From contig NHZP01000019.1 of assembly GCA_003313425.1 (NCBI GenBank), positions 62,001 to 126,000 of the forward strand: 64,000 bases of DNA. The letters are read 5' to 3'. Positions 1 to 11,767 of the stretch are shown piece after piece; position 1 is the stretch's first letter, and each line of letters starts with the position of its first letter. Source of the stretch: Pseudopyrenochaeta lycopersici (Eukaryota > Ascomycota > Dothideomycetes > Pleosporales > Pseudopyrenochaetaceae). The notes under the pieces were generated by a model that had not been told where the DNA came from, did not search any database, and was given only the letters and a program-made list of their open reading frames with translations. The translations under genes and the position numbers were made by a program.

Positions 1-446
1 GCAGGGCCGATGCCACCGGAAGGCGTGGGCATGATGGTAGGCGGCGGCTGGAAGGCTTGCGAGACGGGCATGTCGCCAGACTCCATGTTGCGGAAGTAGA
101 CTTGCCATGAGTAGTGCACGCTCTCGGGGTCGCGCTTCCACTGCATGTACATCTCGTCGACGTAATTGGCCGTGTTGCCCTGCAAGAACGAGTCGTTGGG
201 GTCCTATGCGGTCATGGTTAGCTGTGCCATCACAGACTTTGCACGTCGTGCTCGAGGGCCACGCACCACGCCCTTGTTGGTGTCCTCGGCGGCAATGGCA
301 TAGCCACGGCGCTGTGAGAGCGCCAGAGGCCTGCGACATGTTGTGAGCGCCTTTCTTGATGGCAATGCGGCGAGCGTCGAGAGGCATGCTCTCGGAGAGC
401 TCGGCAGGAGCTTTCGCGAGCACTGGCGCAGAGGCATGCGCAACAT
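1..446 (-). CDS. KGD1: 2-oxoglutarate dehydrogenase E1 component, 5' end only (cut by the left edge)
   Basis: Two exons read on the minus strand: 267-446 (60 codons from ATG) and 1-203, separated by a 63-nt intron (204-266, donor GTGCGT). The join is in frame. Residues 1-50 are rich in Arg, Ser and Leu with few acids, as in a mitochondrial targeting peptide. The second exon gives DPNDSFLQGNTANYVDEMY followed by WKRDPESVH and a YFRNME segment, the hallmark N-terminal motif of E1 subunits of the 2-oxoglutarate dehydrogenase complex. Known role of the family: thiamine-diphosphate-dependent decarboxylation of 2-oxoglutarate in the TCA cycle, in the mitochondrial matrix. About 128 of roughly 1050 expected residues are present; the catalytic part lies outside the window. 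It diverges from TFB1. Confidence 0.93.
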
Positions 447-1632
447 GATGGTTTATGAGGTAGATGCCGAGCAGACGAAGGGTGACATCCAAGCGGATGA
501 GGGTGAACAGAAGAGTGGCTTCTGTGTAAGCTGCGTCAAGCAGAGAGGGAGGAGAAACAAGGTGCCTGGTGCATGCGCTCAGAGGGCCACATGGAGCATA
601 GCGCCCTGTGGCTAGCATGCGCTTTTCGAGCTCCAGCTCGACTGGCTGGCACGCACCAAATAATTACCGCATGCTGGCTTTCATCAACGGCTACCTGCAT
701 TTGGGCTCTCTCAATCTCGCGGGTGCCAATCTACATGGCCCAGCCAGCGCTGCAAGTGTCTATTCTGGCGCGCAGTACAAAGGCCTGACCAACCTCTCTG
801 CGATGCCCTCAATATGACGACGCAAGCGTCACAAAAGTCAATGGAGCACGAGTCCATGTGCCAGTACTGGCCAATAGCAGCGCAGGCCTTATGTAATCGC
901 GGCAACGCTCTGAGACGCTGGGCGAACGTGGAACGGATAATGTATCCGCGGGTAGTAATTCGCGCACGATTGCTGCATCGGATTTGCCTTTGCCGGCCGT
1001 GGCTCGTGTAAAGAAGAGTGTGCCATTGCAACAGACTGTAAGGCAGTCTTGGCTCCACTTGCCAATAATTCCTCATTACCTACGTATGCATTGCATGGTT
1101 GAGGATTGCATTGCAGGCGTAGCAGTAGCAGTAGCAGTAGCAGTAGCAGTAGCAGTAGCAGTAGCAGTAGCAGTAGCAGTAGCAGTAGCAGTAGCAGTAG
1201 CAGTAGCAGTAGCAGTAGCAGTAGCAGTAGCAGTAGCAGTAGCAGTAGCAGTAGTAGTAGCAGTAGCAGTAGCAGTGGCAGTAACAGTGGCAGTAACAGT
1301 GGCAGTAGCAGTAGTAGGAGCAGTAGTAGTGGCAGTGGCAGTAGCAGTAGCAGTGGCAGTAGCAGTAGCAGTAGCAGCAGCAGCATCAGCATCAGCATCA
1401 GCATCAGCAGCATCATCAAAGCAATACGTTTTTGCGGCTGCTTGCTGCAGAATGTACTCCTTACGCTGCCAGATGCAGTACCAAGTGCGTCTTGTACAAC
1501 AAGCAAAGTCTAATGCGTCTACACGTGATTCGGCGTATCGTGGGTAAGCCCAAGTCGGCTAGCGCCAGGATTGCGCATCTCAAGCTTCCCGCGTCAATTG
1601 CATGGGCTCGCCGCAACCGCTTGTCCACCGCC
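447..1632. other. Divergent intergenic region between KGD1 and TFB1
   Basis: About 1.2 kb without a supportable gene. It must contain both promoters. Its main content is the microsatellite at 1119-1418; the open frames across it code only for homopolymers of Ser, Leu or Ala-Val and are artefacts of the repeat. Confidence 0.7.
1119..1418. repeat. (CAGTAG)n hexanucleotide microsatellite with degenerate flank
   Basis: Positions about 1119-1253 are a nearly pure array of the six-base unit CAGTAG (more than 20 copies). From about 1254 to 1418 the array decays into CAGTGG, CAGTAA, CAGCAG and CATCAG variants. The phase of three is kept almost throughout, so several frames stay open across it. Such arrays expand by slippage; the gradient from pure to degenerate suggests the pure part is the younger, growing end. 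Confidence 0.95.
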
Positions 1633-3607
1633 ATGGCAGATGCTGCGGCCCAGTACAAGAAGCAGGATGGCACAGTCTCTGTGTCTGCAGACGGCAAGAC
1701 TGTGTCCTGGACTCCTTCCAGCGCCGCTCTCCCCTCTCTTTCAATAGCCATTGCGCACATTGCAAGTAGGCTGCTACCTGCTCACAGATACTCACAACGG
1801 ACTTACTCTGCGCCTAGATCTCCAGCAGACGCCCGCCACATCTGCTAAAGCCTCCATCAAGGTGGTTGTGCAGGAGCCGTCCCCCCAAGCCGGAAACCAC
1901 ACGCTTACCTTTACCTCTGCAGCTGCTCGCGATGACCAGCAGACAATCACTGGCTTACTGCGCAAGTGGATCGAGGCCTCCAAATCCCAGACCGTCCCAA
2001 CTCATGCGCCTGCCGCTGGCGCCGGAGGCGGCCCCTCGCCTGCCATAGCCATGGCTCAGGCAGTCACGGCCGCTGCAAAGGACAAAGACGAAGCTTACGA
2101 TGATGCAAAGCTACTGGCAGACCTGGCTCTTCAAATGTCCCTCCTGAACTCTAGCCCGGCACTGCGCCAACGTTTCGATAGAGCACTGCAGGAGAAGCCT
2201 GATTCTGTCTCTATAGCCCAGTTTTCAAACCAGTTTTGGTCCACTCGAGTGCACATGCTGAGGTCGCACGCCACAGAAAGATCCCAGGCCACAGGAACGT
2301 ACAATGTGCTTTCTGTCATCAAGTCAAAAACTGTCAATGGTGCTCTGATGTTAAGTCTCACCAAGGAGCAGATCGAGCTGCTCTTCCGACAACATCCTGT
2401 GGTTCAGAAAGCCTACAACGAGAACGTACCCCAGTTGAGCGAGGGCGACTTTTGGGAGAGGTTTTTCCACAGCCGGCTGATGAAGAAGCTGAAGGGCGAG
2501 CGCATTCTCGAAAAGGACGTGCTTGATCCCAAGCTTGATAAGTACTTGACCTACGACGAGACAAACGATGATTCCCACGATCTCCTCGCTTCTTCGATAC
2601 CGCACTTCATCAACGTGGAAGGCAACGAGAACAATCACAGCCAGAAACAAGGCAACCGACCAGACTTCACCATGAACCCAGCAAACTATGAAAAGGCGCC
2701 AATTTTGCGCGTTTTGAATCGGATGAGCGAGAAGATGATGAAAGACGTCCCACCCTCTGATGCAAGCCGTCATGCCCCCGCCGGGCTCGATGAAGAGACA
2801 TATAAAGAACTACAGCTGAAAGACTTGCAGCGTGCAGACGAAGACAATAGGATAGTGCTCAAGGTCCAGGACCAGAGCCGGTTCTTCTCCGCTGGTCAGA
2901 GTGTGCACTCCTCAACCAGTGCTGCTACGTATACACAACGTAGCCCTGCACAGGCTCTTTCGACACTACAGCAGGACTTTGGGAAATTCGGTGCGAACAA
3001 AACCGTGAACATGGGAGTTGATCTTTGTTCAACGCTCAATGTTAACGACGATAGTAGTAGTGACGAAGATGATGCTACTCGTAGAATTGCAAGGGTTGGC
3101 AGCAGATCTTCACGGAGCGCAGCGACGTTGCAGATCATATCAGCTATCAAAAGGCGGCACTCACACGAGGATGATTACACCGTGTCCAAAATTATACCGG
3201 TTCCCGAATTGGCAAAGAAGCTAGACCTGTCAGAAACGATTCTTGACACTCTGATCATGACCCACAATACCACGGTTGAGTTTTTACATTACTTCTGGGC
3301 CGTCTATCATTCGGGAGATGCCGATCGGGCCAACGAGGTGGCAAAGCTCATCGAAACGCTAGACAGATCTCTTGATCGAATCAAGGCCGTTGCAAATGCA
3401 GCAGAAAAGGAGAGAACAGACAGGGTAGAGAAGCTCAGGTGGAGCAATGAATCGTTCAACCAGCGAAACACTAAGAAGAGAAAGTTTGATCCAGATAGCG
3501 TCAAAGGGGGTGCAACGGCTGTCAAACAGATCGTAGACCCACTATTTCGAGCCATCAATGCTGCGCGGAGCCAGTATCAGAAAGCTCTTCAAGAGCAGTT
3601 GGGCTAA
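1633..3607 (+). CDS. tfb1: TFIIH core subunit p62/Tfb1
   Basis: Two exons, 1633-1765 and 1818-3607 (640 aa), joined over a 52-nt intron (donor GTAGGC, acceptor CCTAG). The start is the ATG giving MADAAAQYKKQDGT. The split codon restores IANLQQTPA, part of the N-terminal PH-like domain (about residues 1-95), which ends with GNHTLTFTS. Two BSD domains follow, near residues 140-200 and 225-285, the second with the signature DFWERFFHSRLMKK. The C-terminal part is helical and charged. Known role: structural subunit of TFIIH, acting in RNA polymerase II initiation and nucleotide excision repair; its PH domain binds TFIIE and repair factors. Length and order fit the family. Confidence 0.95.
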
Positions 3608-4862
3608 GTAGACTTCGAAGCCGAAGTGTTTGATTGACCTTGTCGTCTGGAAGGCCGTCAATCGTTCTAACTCAGCATAGCGATGGCGTTAAGGGAAGGC
3701 AGGCTCCACATCAGCATGCCCGAATTTTGGAATACCACTTCACAACATGCTTTCGTCACAATTGCCAGTTCTAGCTCCACTATTTGGGAATATGCCTGGT
3801 CGAGTACAGATGCGATATCTTGGATTCACGATGTTCTATTTTGCAATTCAGCGTTCACCGCTGAGAAACTAAAATATAGCAGGTTTCAAAGCCGATTGTG
3901 GCCATGCATGTACTTGAAAATTCTTCTTTCTCTGTGCGATTTTCAATACTGTCATGTCACGTGATCAGCCCTTTTCGAAGAATAGCGTCTGATATCGAAA
4001 TTCGTACTATCCATCACACAGTCATTCGCATCAGCTCTTGCGTCAAATTGATTGCGGGAAAATTTGGCATCACGTCAAGAGATTCACCTAACCCTTCGAC
4101 GAGTTGACGCAGCACTGCCGTGCAATACATCATAGCACAGTGATGTGTTAAATCATGGCATCTCTTTAGTCTCTGCGTCCTGAAAATTCCAGAAGGTGAG
4201 AATGCTTGCTTCAAATAATTCCATCATCTCGGCTTTTCGCTTTTCCATAATTGAGTGTTGATGCGAAGAAGATGCTCGCAGTCAATACATAAGCTGAATT
4301 CTCTCTCCTGCAGTTTAATTCACACTGAACCTATGTGTTCAAATCTTGACTCCACTTAGCTTTGTAACACAAACGTGAAACTCACGAAGCTTGAACTCAC
4401 ACCCTTCGATCCTTCTGCTTATAAAGCTCTGCCATCTGAGTATTCGAATGTTCACAGGAAATAAAAATGGTGCCACACGCAGGATTGAGATCATGTCAAG
4501 AGATTGAGAAGACTACATGAAAAGCTTTTATCATCGTGTTGAAGAACAAAGGAACATCCTGCAAAACAACAAAGCAAATGACTCAATAATGCGGGGGACA
4601 GAGGGGAGCGGGAATGGCCAGTCTTTGAAACTATATCGTATGCAGTGTGTAAGAGCAGAAAATAACCGAAAAGCTGCACATCCGAGGAAGCTGTCTCTTA
4701 TGCGAAAGCTAGGGCAGCTCATCTACTTTTGCCCAGCCCGAACGACGACTCTGGAACCTCAACATCTACAGAGAAAGGCGCCATCGAGGGTTTGTTTTAA
4801 TACTGCTCTATCATCGCATACTGCTACCTTCAAGGTCGTCAAGCCAGTACTTCTATGCACCA
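3608..4862. other. Intergenic region 3' of TFB1
   Basis: No gene is supported. One 147-codon frame at 4517-4960 (plus) has no recognisable domain, and it overlaps the better-supported spliced gene on the other strand. Confidence 0.5.
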
Positions 4863-5358
4863 CTAGCGAAAATGTCCGCGAGCTGGATCGTAGTAACCGC
4901 CCGCACCGTAAGAATCCTGGCTTCCTATCGTGTGTCAGTGTGAAAACGGTGATTGACTAAACACAAGGCCACCAAAAAATAGACAGGTCCACTCACTCCC
5001 GTCACCGCTGCTGCCTCCGTGACTTTGATCACTATTGTTCGCTACAGACCTAGCCCTGGTGTCTCGGTTGTCCCTAGATGAATTGTCAGTAGCGCTGGCT
5101 GGTAACAATGAGCTGTCTCATGTACCTATAACGGAAGCTGTGCCAGAGGTACCACCTTGCGACCCAATTCTCTTCATTGACATTTGTCATATACCGGCCT
5201 GCGTGGTAGTATGGTCTCGTTTCCGGTCGGGCGTTGTTGACTATCGTCAAGATTTGCGTATGTTTAGCAGTCTCAGAGATTTCGTCCCATCTGTAGGGCA
5301 TTTCTACAGAGGGGTTGGTCTTGGACTGGTCTGTCAAGTTGAGTGGATTTGTGCTCAT
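4863..5358 (-). CDS. Small hypothetical protein, three exons
   Basis: Exons on the minus strand: 5126-5358, 4997-5055 and 4863-4924, joined over introns of 70 nt (donor GTACAT, acceptor ACCAG) and 72 nt (donor GTGAGT, acceptor ATAG). All phases agree and give 117 aa. The first exon carries a well-formed segment, GRYMTNVNEENWVARWYLW followed by HSFRYR, with aromatic and charged residues spaced as in real protein. The tail is Gly/Ser-rich and ends YYDPARGHFR. No signal peptide or membrane helix is visible and I do not recognise the family. Support comes only from splice consensus plus protein-like composition, so the later exons are less sure than the first. Confidence 0.5.
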
Positions 5359-8337
5359 GGTATCTCTTGCAATCTGGGCATCTAACTAAACACAATCACT
5401 ATGTCAACAGTAATTCCCTTAGAGTCTAAGTGGAGTCGTACGAGGAGCAATTTGTGTATTTGTTCATTCAAACCCAGTCGAGCGAATAGAACTTGTTTGT
5501 CCGCGCTTTGGGGAACTGGTCCGAAGGGCATATTCAAGCAAGGACCCCTGAGAGGACTGTCGATAACACAGATGAGTAGGGCGTGGAGAGGCTTGAAAGA
5601 GTGGAGATCCACCCAGCAATGTCGGACAGAATATTGCCGTACCCATCTTCCTTTATAGTCTGTCACAAGGCTCCTACTTGATCTAGCACACGCCTGAGGT
5701 CTAGCATCATGTGACGATGAGACTCCGTTATCTTACTCTACCACCGCCGTGGGACGCTGGGCGCATACGCCCGCAACACAACATATGCGAGTCGCAATGA
5801 GACTCCACAGCTCGATAGAATCCGACTGCAACCACCATGACTCTTTCGGACCGAAGCGCCATCCCGTGAACAGGCCCTCTTCATGCACCTAGCAAGACCA
5901 AGGGATTCTCGCGTGCGGCAATCTTGGGGCCCCGTAATAGTCGCCGATCTTTGGGCGCAGTCACAGTGGGTCACGCTATCCCTCGCGTATATTTCCATGC
6001 AGCAGACGACAGAGAATTGCCCACTGTTGGCCTGATTCGTTACAAGGGTGCTGCATGATGGACAGCGGCTACACGTAGCTCTAACCCTGGATCGCAGATT
6101 TGGTGAGATCCACATTCCATCTCTTTTTTTTTGGCGTCAATCAGAACGATGCATGCTCATTTTGTTTCCCAAAAGAACCTGATTCAATCGGCAGGTAATG
6201 GCCCGCCAGGTCTAAGAGGCAGATGGGAGACAGTTCCGAGAGCCAGGCCGACGGATATAAGCGCTAGCCGGAATTCAAGAGACCACACAAAAGTTGCCGC
6301 GGGTCAATGGGTGACTGCAACATGAGGTGACATGACGGGGGCTTCTAGGATGCGACAGTTTCTTGGCGTTTTCGGTGGCAGTCGGGTTGTGTAAGGATAG
6401 CACAGCATCAAAAGGTGTCGGTTCGTCTCGTCTGGCTTCTCCTAGTCGCTTGCTGATATTGGTCTGCGAGTCGTTACAGAGACGTAGATTTCGAATCACA
6501 TGTTTTGGCTTTCGAAAGGGACAAGTCATCTCATGTTCTGGGGCAAGACGCGGTCAATCAGCCACAAGGACAAACGCCATGGTGTCACATTCTAGCAAAA
6601 GCTCAAGAAGCACTCTGTAGCATAGCTCGAACTTGAGAGTGTATTCTTTTAGACGTAGACTGCATCAGGCAAGGATCGCCACATAATCCCAGTTCAATGG
6701 GTCATTAAGATCAGGCGTCCAATAGATTCAATTCTAAGATTTCCATGAGGATCGCATAATCGATTTCTACAGGAGCTTTAGCCACCGCCCCAGGAAGTCG
6801 GCTGATGGCAATCGGAAAGTTCGGATCATGAAATGTCATGCTTGGAATCTAACGACGACGAAGTCAAGAGAGCACATGGTTTGATTCCGCACCAGCAGCT
6901 TCTAGAAACTCGCGAAAGAAGACATTCTGGCGCCACAAGGTAGCACACAAACCAACCACAGCCCGGCTGTCGAAAGGTACTTCTGAGGGAGAGTATTGGG
7001 TGAATTGAGAATGGCCAGGTGGTCAACAGACTTGTCCTGCAGACACACTGTGGTGATGGATCTAATTAAGAAGGCCTCCCCTTGCGCATTCTCGCAAGTG
7101 TGTTGCGCGCGTGTGTTCAGCAACATTGCTTGGGCTGCTGATCCGACCAATCGGCGCCAAATACACGAGTCAATCTAGTTTCGTGTCAATTCGCGTAAAG
7201 CCACACTCCACTCATGTACTAGCAGCCGTACCGTCCCGTAGACTAGATGCGGCCTTGCCGACACTCGGTCCTTGTCCCAACTCCAAGCCTCGACATGAAC
7301 TTCATGTAGACCTTCACAGCCTCTAGTGACCAGTCGCGCTCCCGAATTTTTGTGACGCCGAAATCATCCAACACACCTTAAGGACCTGGACAGATGGGGG
7401 CCTCAGCGCTTAACGCCATTGCCAGCAACAAGTGCCACCCTTGTAGGGTCCTTATGTCTAGTCAACGCCATAAGCAAATCACCGCGGAATAAGCAATACT
7501 GCTGTTGCCGTCCTCGCACAGCATCATGTACCTTGGAGCCATGCACCGGGTTAAAGTCACGTCAGCAACTCAAAGTCGCTCCAGCCTTCACCATTGATAT
7601 CTTCCGCGGCGCTGCTCAAAAGAAAGTCACTCGCTGGGAACATTGCGCGCTCTGTGTGACCAAGCTCGGACTCAATCTGACGCGTTGGATCCACCTGGAA
7701 AGCTGCTCAGGGCGATTCGAGCCAATGCGACTGATACAAGGTAGCTTACTGCAAATTCCGACCATACTCCTCATTCCGCGGCATTGAGGCAGGGCAATCT
7801 GTTGGGCGTCGTAACCTGATATTGATCTGCAAATGTGTGCACTTTGCGCTATCTTCCTGCACGATCAACTAGTCTGGGCAATCAAAAGCGAGGCGCCAGA
7901 GTGACTGTTGGCCAACGACTCAGAAGCTGCCATGGTTGCTTTTGCGTGTCATCTAGGGATGACGCTTAGAGTCATCCCATGCACCAAGTTTTGTCCTTGG
8001 ACCACCTTCCGTATTACACAGAATCTGATGCTACGAGAAAATTTCAACCTGCGCTTGTAAGCCTGTACGCTGAAATCACGCTTCATTATGGGCCACGCAC
8101 AATGGTTGTACATGTCTTCCTGAGCGGGCGTGAGGCAACCTCCTTCCCTTGCTAGATTGCACTATGGAGCGCTGCCTACCTTGGAATCCAACTATGGTCT
8201 TTCTACACCGTTTATTTGGACCAAGCGCGCCTTCTTCGCAACGAGAGGAGGCTCCACCTCTCCCAAATTGCTGACCTTCATCACGATCCAAAGCATCGTC
8301 CAGCCCCGCATTATTGGACAATTATTCGTGGCTTGCA
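5359..8337. other. Gene-poor region, about 3 kb
   Basis: Only short frames below 130 codons, none with a domain or convincing splice partners. No terminal repeats or transposase motifs were seen by eye. It could hold degraded repeats or an orphan small gene. Confidence 0.45.
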
Positions 8338-10674
8338 ATGAACACAATGCCACAGTTCCAGTCCCGCAGCTCCAGTTCGTTTGATTGCAGTAACGACAAG
8401 GATTCTTCTTCCAGCGCTCGTACACCGCCATACGATTCTGCAGCATTGAGCTTGGCAGATGAAACGAGCGGCCAACTTGAACCAGAACATGCAGTAGCAC
8501 AGAACCCCGTTACCTATTACGGAGCCCTTTTACACCTGAACATGCTGCAGAGTAGCAGCACGCATAACTTAGTACAAGACGACCATGGATACAGGGGCAA
8601 CCCCGAAGAGATTGGAATCGATGGCGGCCAATTCGACGGGCCTCTTCAGCAGGGTAGAACTCGAGCCCTCCCCTACCGTCTTACCGCCCGTCTCATCAAC
8701 CACTCCACTATAGTGCCGCTTGCCACAATTACTGAGCAGGGCTCATTCTCCACGTTAGACTCTCACTACTCTCTGTTAACCACTAGTCATTCTCCGAGCC
8801 GATCCCTGCATAAGCTATCGTGGGGTTCGTATGGAAATACGCATCATATGCTTCAAGAGCGTGCATCGCAGGATGAACTATGCGCAATGGCCGATGCCAG
8901 TGGAAAGACTCCTCACGAGGATCGCCGCAGACAGCATCCAGAGACAGCTACCACGACACCTCCAGTATTAGTTCCTCTTCAGTATTCACAAGATTCTGAT
9001 GCTGAAAATGGCGGCACGAGCCACAATATGGGGGGCAGAGAATTGAGAGGTTTATTTTGTGGCGTTTTGCAAGGCGTCCGAGCTGCTTCGCATGCCCGGT
9101 CTCAGTCGTCCTCAATGGTACACGCATCAACTGACTCCCCATATGACCGGATGGACGCGAACGCAAAGAGTCTGCAAATCCATCTACAAGTACCTGAAAC
9201 TCTCCAAAGTAGCAATGACAAATTCGATACTCCATATCTTACGCAGGCTTTCCCACTAAGCCCGACTTCCGCGCCTCAATGTGGCCCTCAGGCCAGAAAT
9301 CGAAAGATTCCTACAGTAAACCCTGAAGTCTCAGCTCGTATCTACCCGAAACTAACCAATTTTCTTCAGTCTAAATCGGAAACAAAGTCTGGCTTCGGAT
9401 CTACACCTCACCTGCTGCCACCTCTGGTTGCAACGCGCCCGCGTGAACGGTCCACCTCTGTGCGTCTTGCACAACCAGAACCACGCGATGCGGCGCACGA
9501 CGATGGTATGACTGGAGCTCAAGCTCACTCAAACGAACACAGGCATGATGCCTCAGCTCTATACACGTTCGATGGCGTCTCTGTACCCCGTAACGACAGC
9601 TCTTCGTTTACGGAATATGGCCACGCAAGGGAGTCAAGTCGAAATGCAAGTTTCTGTAGTACAATGTCTAGCTCGTACTCGGGATCAGTACTTGGTGTCG
9701 ACCTTGATCTTTGCCACGAATTCTCTCACCCTATGCGTAGCTCCCTCTTACCCACGCCGGTGCCACCGGTATGGTTTACACAGCAGATGCCAGAACTCGA
9801 ACGGCGAAATGCCTTCGCAGAATCTTTAGAATCACACCAAGTCTCTGTGAATGAATCATCATGTCGCTTGATAACTTTATCAGCGACCTCGTCTTTCCTA
9901 TACATAACTGCAGCATCAGAAAATGTGCCGCTCAACTATAATACACCAACGATATCATTCTACTCTCCGTCCGGCCACCTCATCCAGCCCGAAAGAAGCT
10001 CAGTGCCAGCCATTAGCTCATCCCGGCATGGTGGCTCACCTTCTGTTCCTGCCTCAAACTATAACAAGAAACATGCCTCAGCTCATAATGCATTGTCGGC
10101 AATAGCCTACTTACAGCCTGCCAAAATATGTCGGGCACCCTTGAAAAATCCGCCTCTGCCTTCAGTTCCGCTTCCAGCCCATTGTGGGCCTCAGCATAAC
10201 TATCGACGCCATGAAGGACCCCATATCGACGCTTGCAAGTCTCTCCTCGTGGCCAGCTGCGCAGTCAAGGGCTGCGGTGGCATGGTCAGAAACGAAAGCG
10301 TCACTTCACAGGCAATAATTGCACGCTCAGATATAGTGAACAAGCGTGCTTCAAACAACAGATATCGGCCCTTTCGGTCCTTTATTCGCGATCTGAGGAG
10401 TAAGGCAGATTTATACAAGGCTCGGATTATAACGCTAGCTATTACTTCATCAACTTGCAAAAAAAACAACCCCCAAAAATGGTGTATGATCAACGATAGG
10501 AGTGCAGCTGCGCACACATGCTTGTGCGCCAGCGAGCCTCAAGAGAGTGTCTTGGTTGCATCTGTCTTCGGTAAGCACAGGCAAACAATTCACCACATAA
10601 AGATTGAGCAAAATGGAGGGCAGCTAGGTGCCCTTGTCGGTCACGCCTTGAGAGTATGTTTTTGTCAGCCATAG
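8338..10674 (+). CDS. Long serine-rich hypothetical protein
   Basis: Unspliced frame of 778 codons. The first ATG is at 8338 (MNTMPQFQSRSSSSFDC). Composition is rich in Ser, His, Pro, Thr and Gln with few hydrophobic clusters, which suggests disorder. No catalytic motif, zinc finger, signal peptide or membrane helix is visible. The last 100 codons look less protein-like (a run of A and C at about 10460-10480), so the true 3' end may be earlier or an intron may remove part. A frame this long is unlikely by chance in DNA of this composition. It could be a lineage-specific regulatory or scaffold protein; function unknown. Confidence 0.6.
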   Translation: MNTMPQFQSRSSSSFDCSNDKDSSSSARTPPYDSAALSLADETSGQLEPEHAVAQNPVTYYGALLHLNMLQSSSTHNLVQDDHGYRGNPEEIGIDGGQFDGPLQQGRTRALPYRLTARLINHSTIVPLATITEQGSFSTLDSHYSLLTTSHSPSRSLHKLSWGSYGNTHHMLQERASQDELCAMADASGKTPHEDRRRQHPETATTTPPVLVPLQYSQDSDAENGGTSHNMGGRELRGLFCGVLQGVRAASHARSQSSSMVHASTDSPYDRMDANAKSLQIHLQVPETLQSSNDKFDTPYLTQAFPLSPTSAPQCGPQARNRKIPTVNPEVSARIYPKLTNFLQSKSETKSGFGSTPHLLPPLVATRPRERSTSVRLAQPEPRDAAHDDGMTGAQAHSNEHRHDASALYTFDGVSVPRNDSSSFTEYGHARESSRNASFCSTMSSSYSGSVLGVDLDLCHEFSHPMRSSLLPTPVPPVWFTQQMPELERRNAFAESLESHQVSVNESSCRLITLSATSSFLYITAASENVPLNYNTPTISFYSPSGHLIQPERSSVPAISSSRHGGSPSVPASNYNKKHASAHNALSAIAYLQPAKICRAPLKNPPLPSVPLPAHCGPQHNYRRHEGPHIDACKSLLVASCAVKGCGGMVRNESVTSQAIIARSDIVNKRASNNRYRPFRSFIRDLRSKADLYKARIITLAITSSTCKKNNPQKWCMINDRSAAAHTCLCASEPQESVLVASVFGKHRQTIHHIKIEQNGGQLGALVGHALRVCFCQP

Positions 10675-11767
10675 GACGGCGCAGGCAAAAGGACAAAAGT
10701 CAATGCTACAGGCTCATGTTGTATGGCTTTAGATTCCTCTGCTCTACCGATAAAGCATGAGAATGAGCTGCCTCTTGGGGAGTGCATTCCCGAAATGGAT
10801 CCAGTGAGTAATTTGGTGGCTCGCAGGGTTGGGCGCGTCAAAAAAGAGACAAGTGTAGCGCGAAAGCCAGTAATTAGTGACATGGTTGGCGCACAAGTGA
10901 GAATGAGGGTTGGGGTTGGGCATAGGTTCGCCAAGGCTGGTGAATGATTGATATGGGGCAGCTGGGTTTGTAGCAATATCCCCAAACGTAGACGATAGGC
11001 AAGAGCGGTTGTGATTAAAGGGAGCTCTCTTGTACAGAAGCATTATTGGGTGTAAACTGTCTAAAATGGGTTAGCAATGCGAGCGTCGTCCTTCACAGTT
11101 GATGGTTTCGTTAGCTATCTGGATCTTATAGTGCCTTATAGAGACGAAATTAACAAACAAAAATCCACAGCGGACGATGAGAGGCTTCCTGCGGACGAAT
11201 CTGCATTGGAACGAAACTTTTTTTTTTGGGGGGTAACCACTCATGCAGAGTGAGATGTGACTTCTTCTATTCGACGCTACGTGTGGCGTACTTTACGCCT
11301 ATAGGACACAGCTGCTCAAAAATGTATTCATCAATGCGCATATTAAGGCACAATTTGCATAAAAGACAATTTCTGTGTGAGGTTGGGCAACCACCAAAAA
11401 AAAAAGGAAAAAAAATGGGGTGGAGCACCCCCTCCCGCCCGGTGATAAGAGGTCCTTGTCTTTACTTCCAGTGTCGATCGATCCGATATCATTCCTACGT
11501 GATCGAGCCAGCCAGCCGGTACCAGTCATGCAACAAAGATTTGCGAGCGCCCACGGCTGCCCAACTTCTTTTGAACGAACGTGCGCCGGCAGTGTAAACT
11601 TGAGAAACTGTGTACTGGGTTTGGGGCACAGGGGAAGCGGGTCATGGTGCTTCAAACGGGATCACCACCCTTTTTTGTGATAGGCCGATCGCCTGCCTTG
11701 GTGATCTCGTGCATTTGTGTTCGTAAACTTGAGCAAAACAACCCGGTCCCCGCGGAGGAGAGTGAAG
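10675..11767. other. Convergent intergenic region
   Basis: Lies between the 3' ends of the serine-rich gene and the DUF1992 gene. It has a T-run followed by a G-run at about 11218-11233 and A-rich tracts at about 11395-11415. No gene is supported. Confidence 0.5.

Noticed and set aside
889..1547. Long poly-Leu, poly-Ser and poly-Ala/Val open frames on both strands
   Set aside because: They are translations of the CAGTAG microsatellite, which keeps three frames open by its period; no protein context on either side.
4517..4960. 147-codon plus-strand frame
   Set aside because: No domain, and overlaps the spliced minus-strand gene whose exons look more protein-like.
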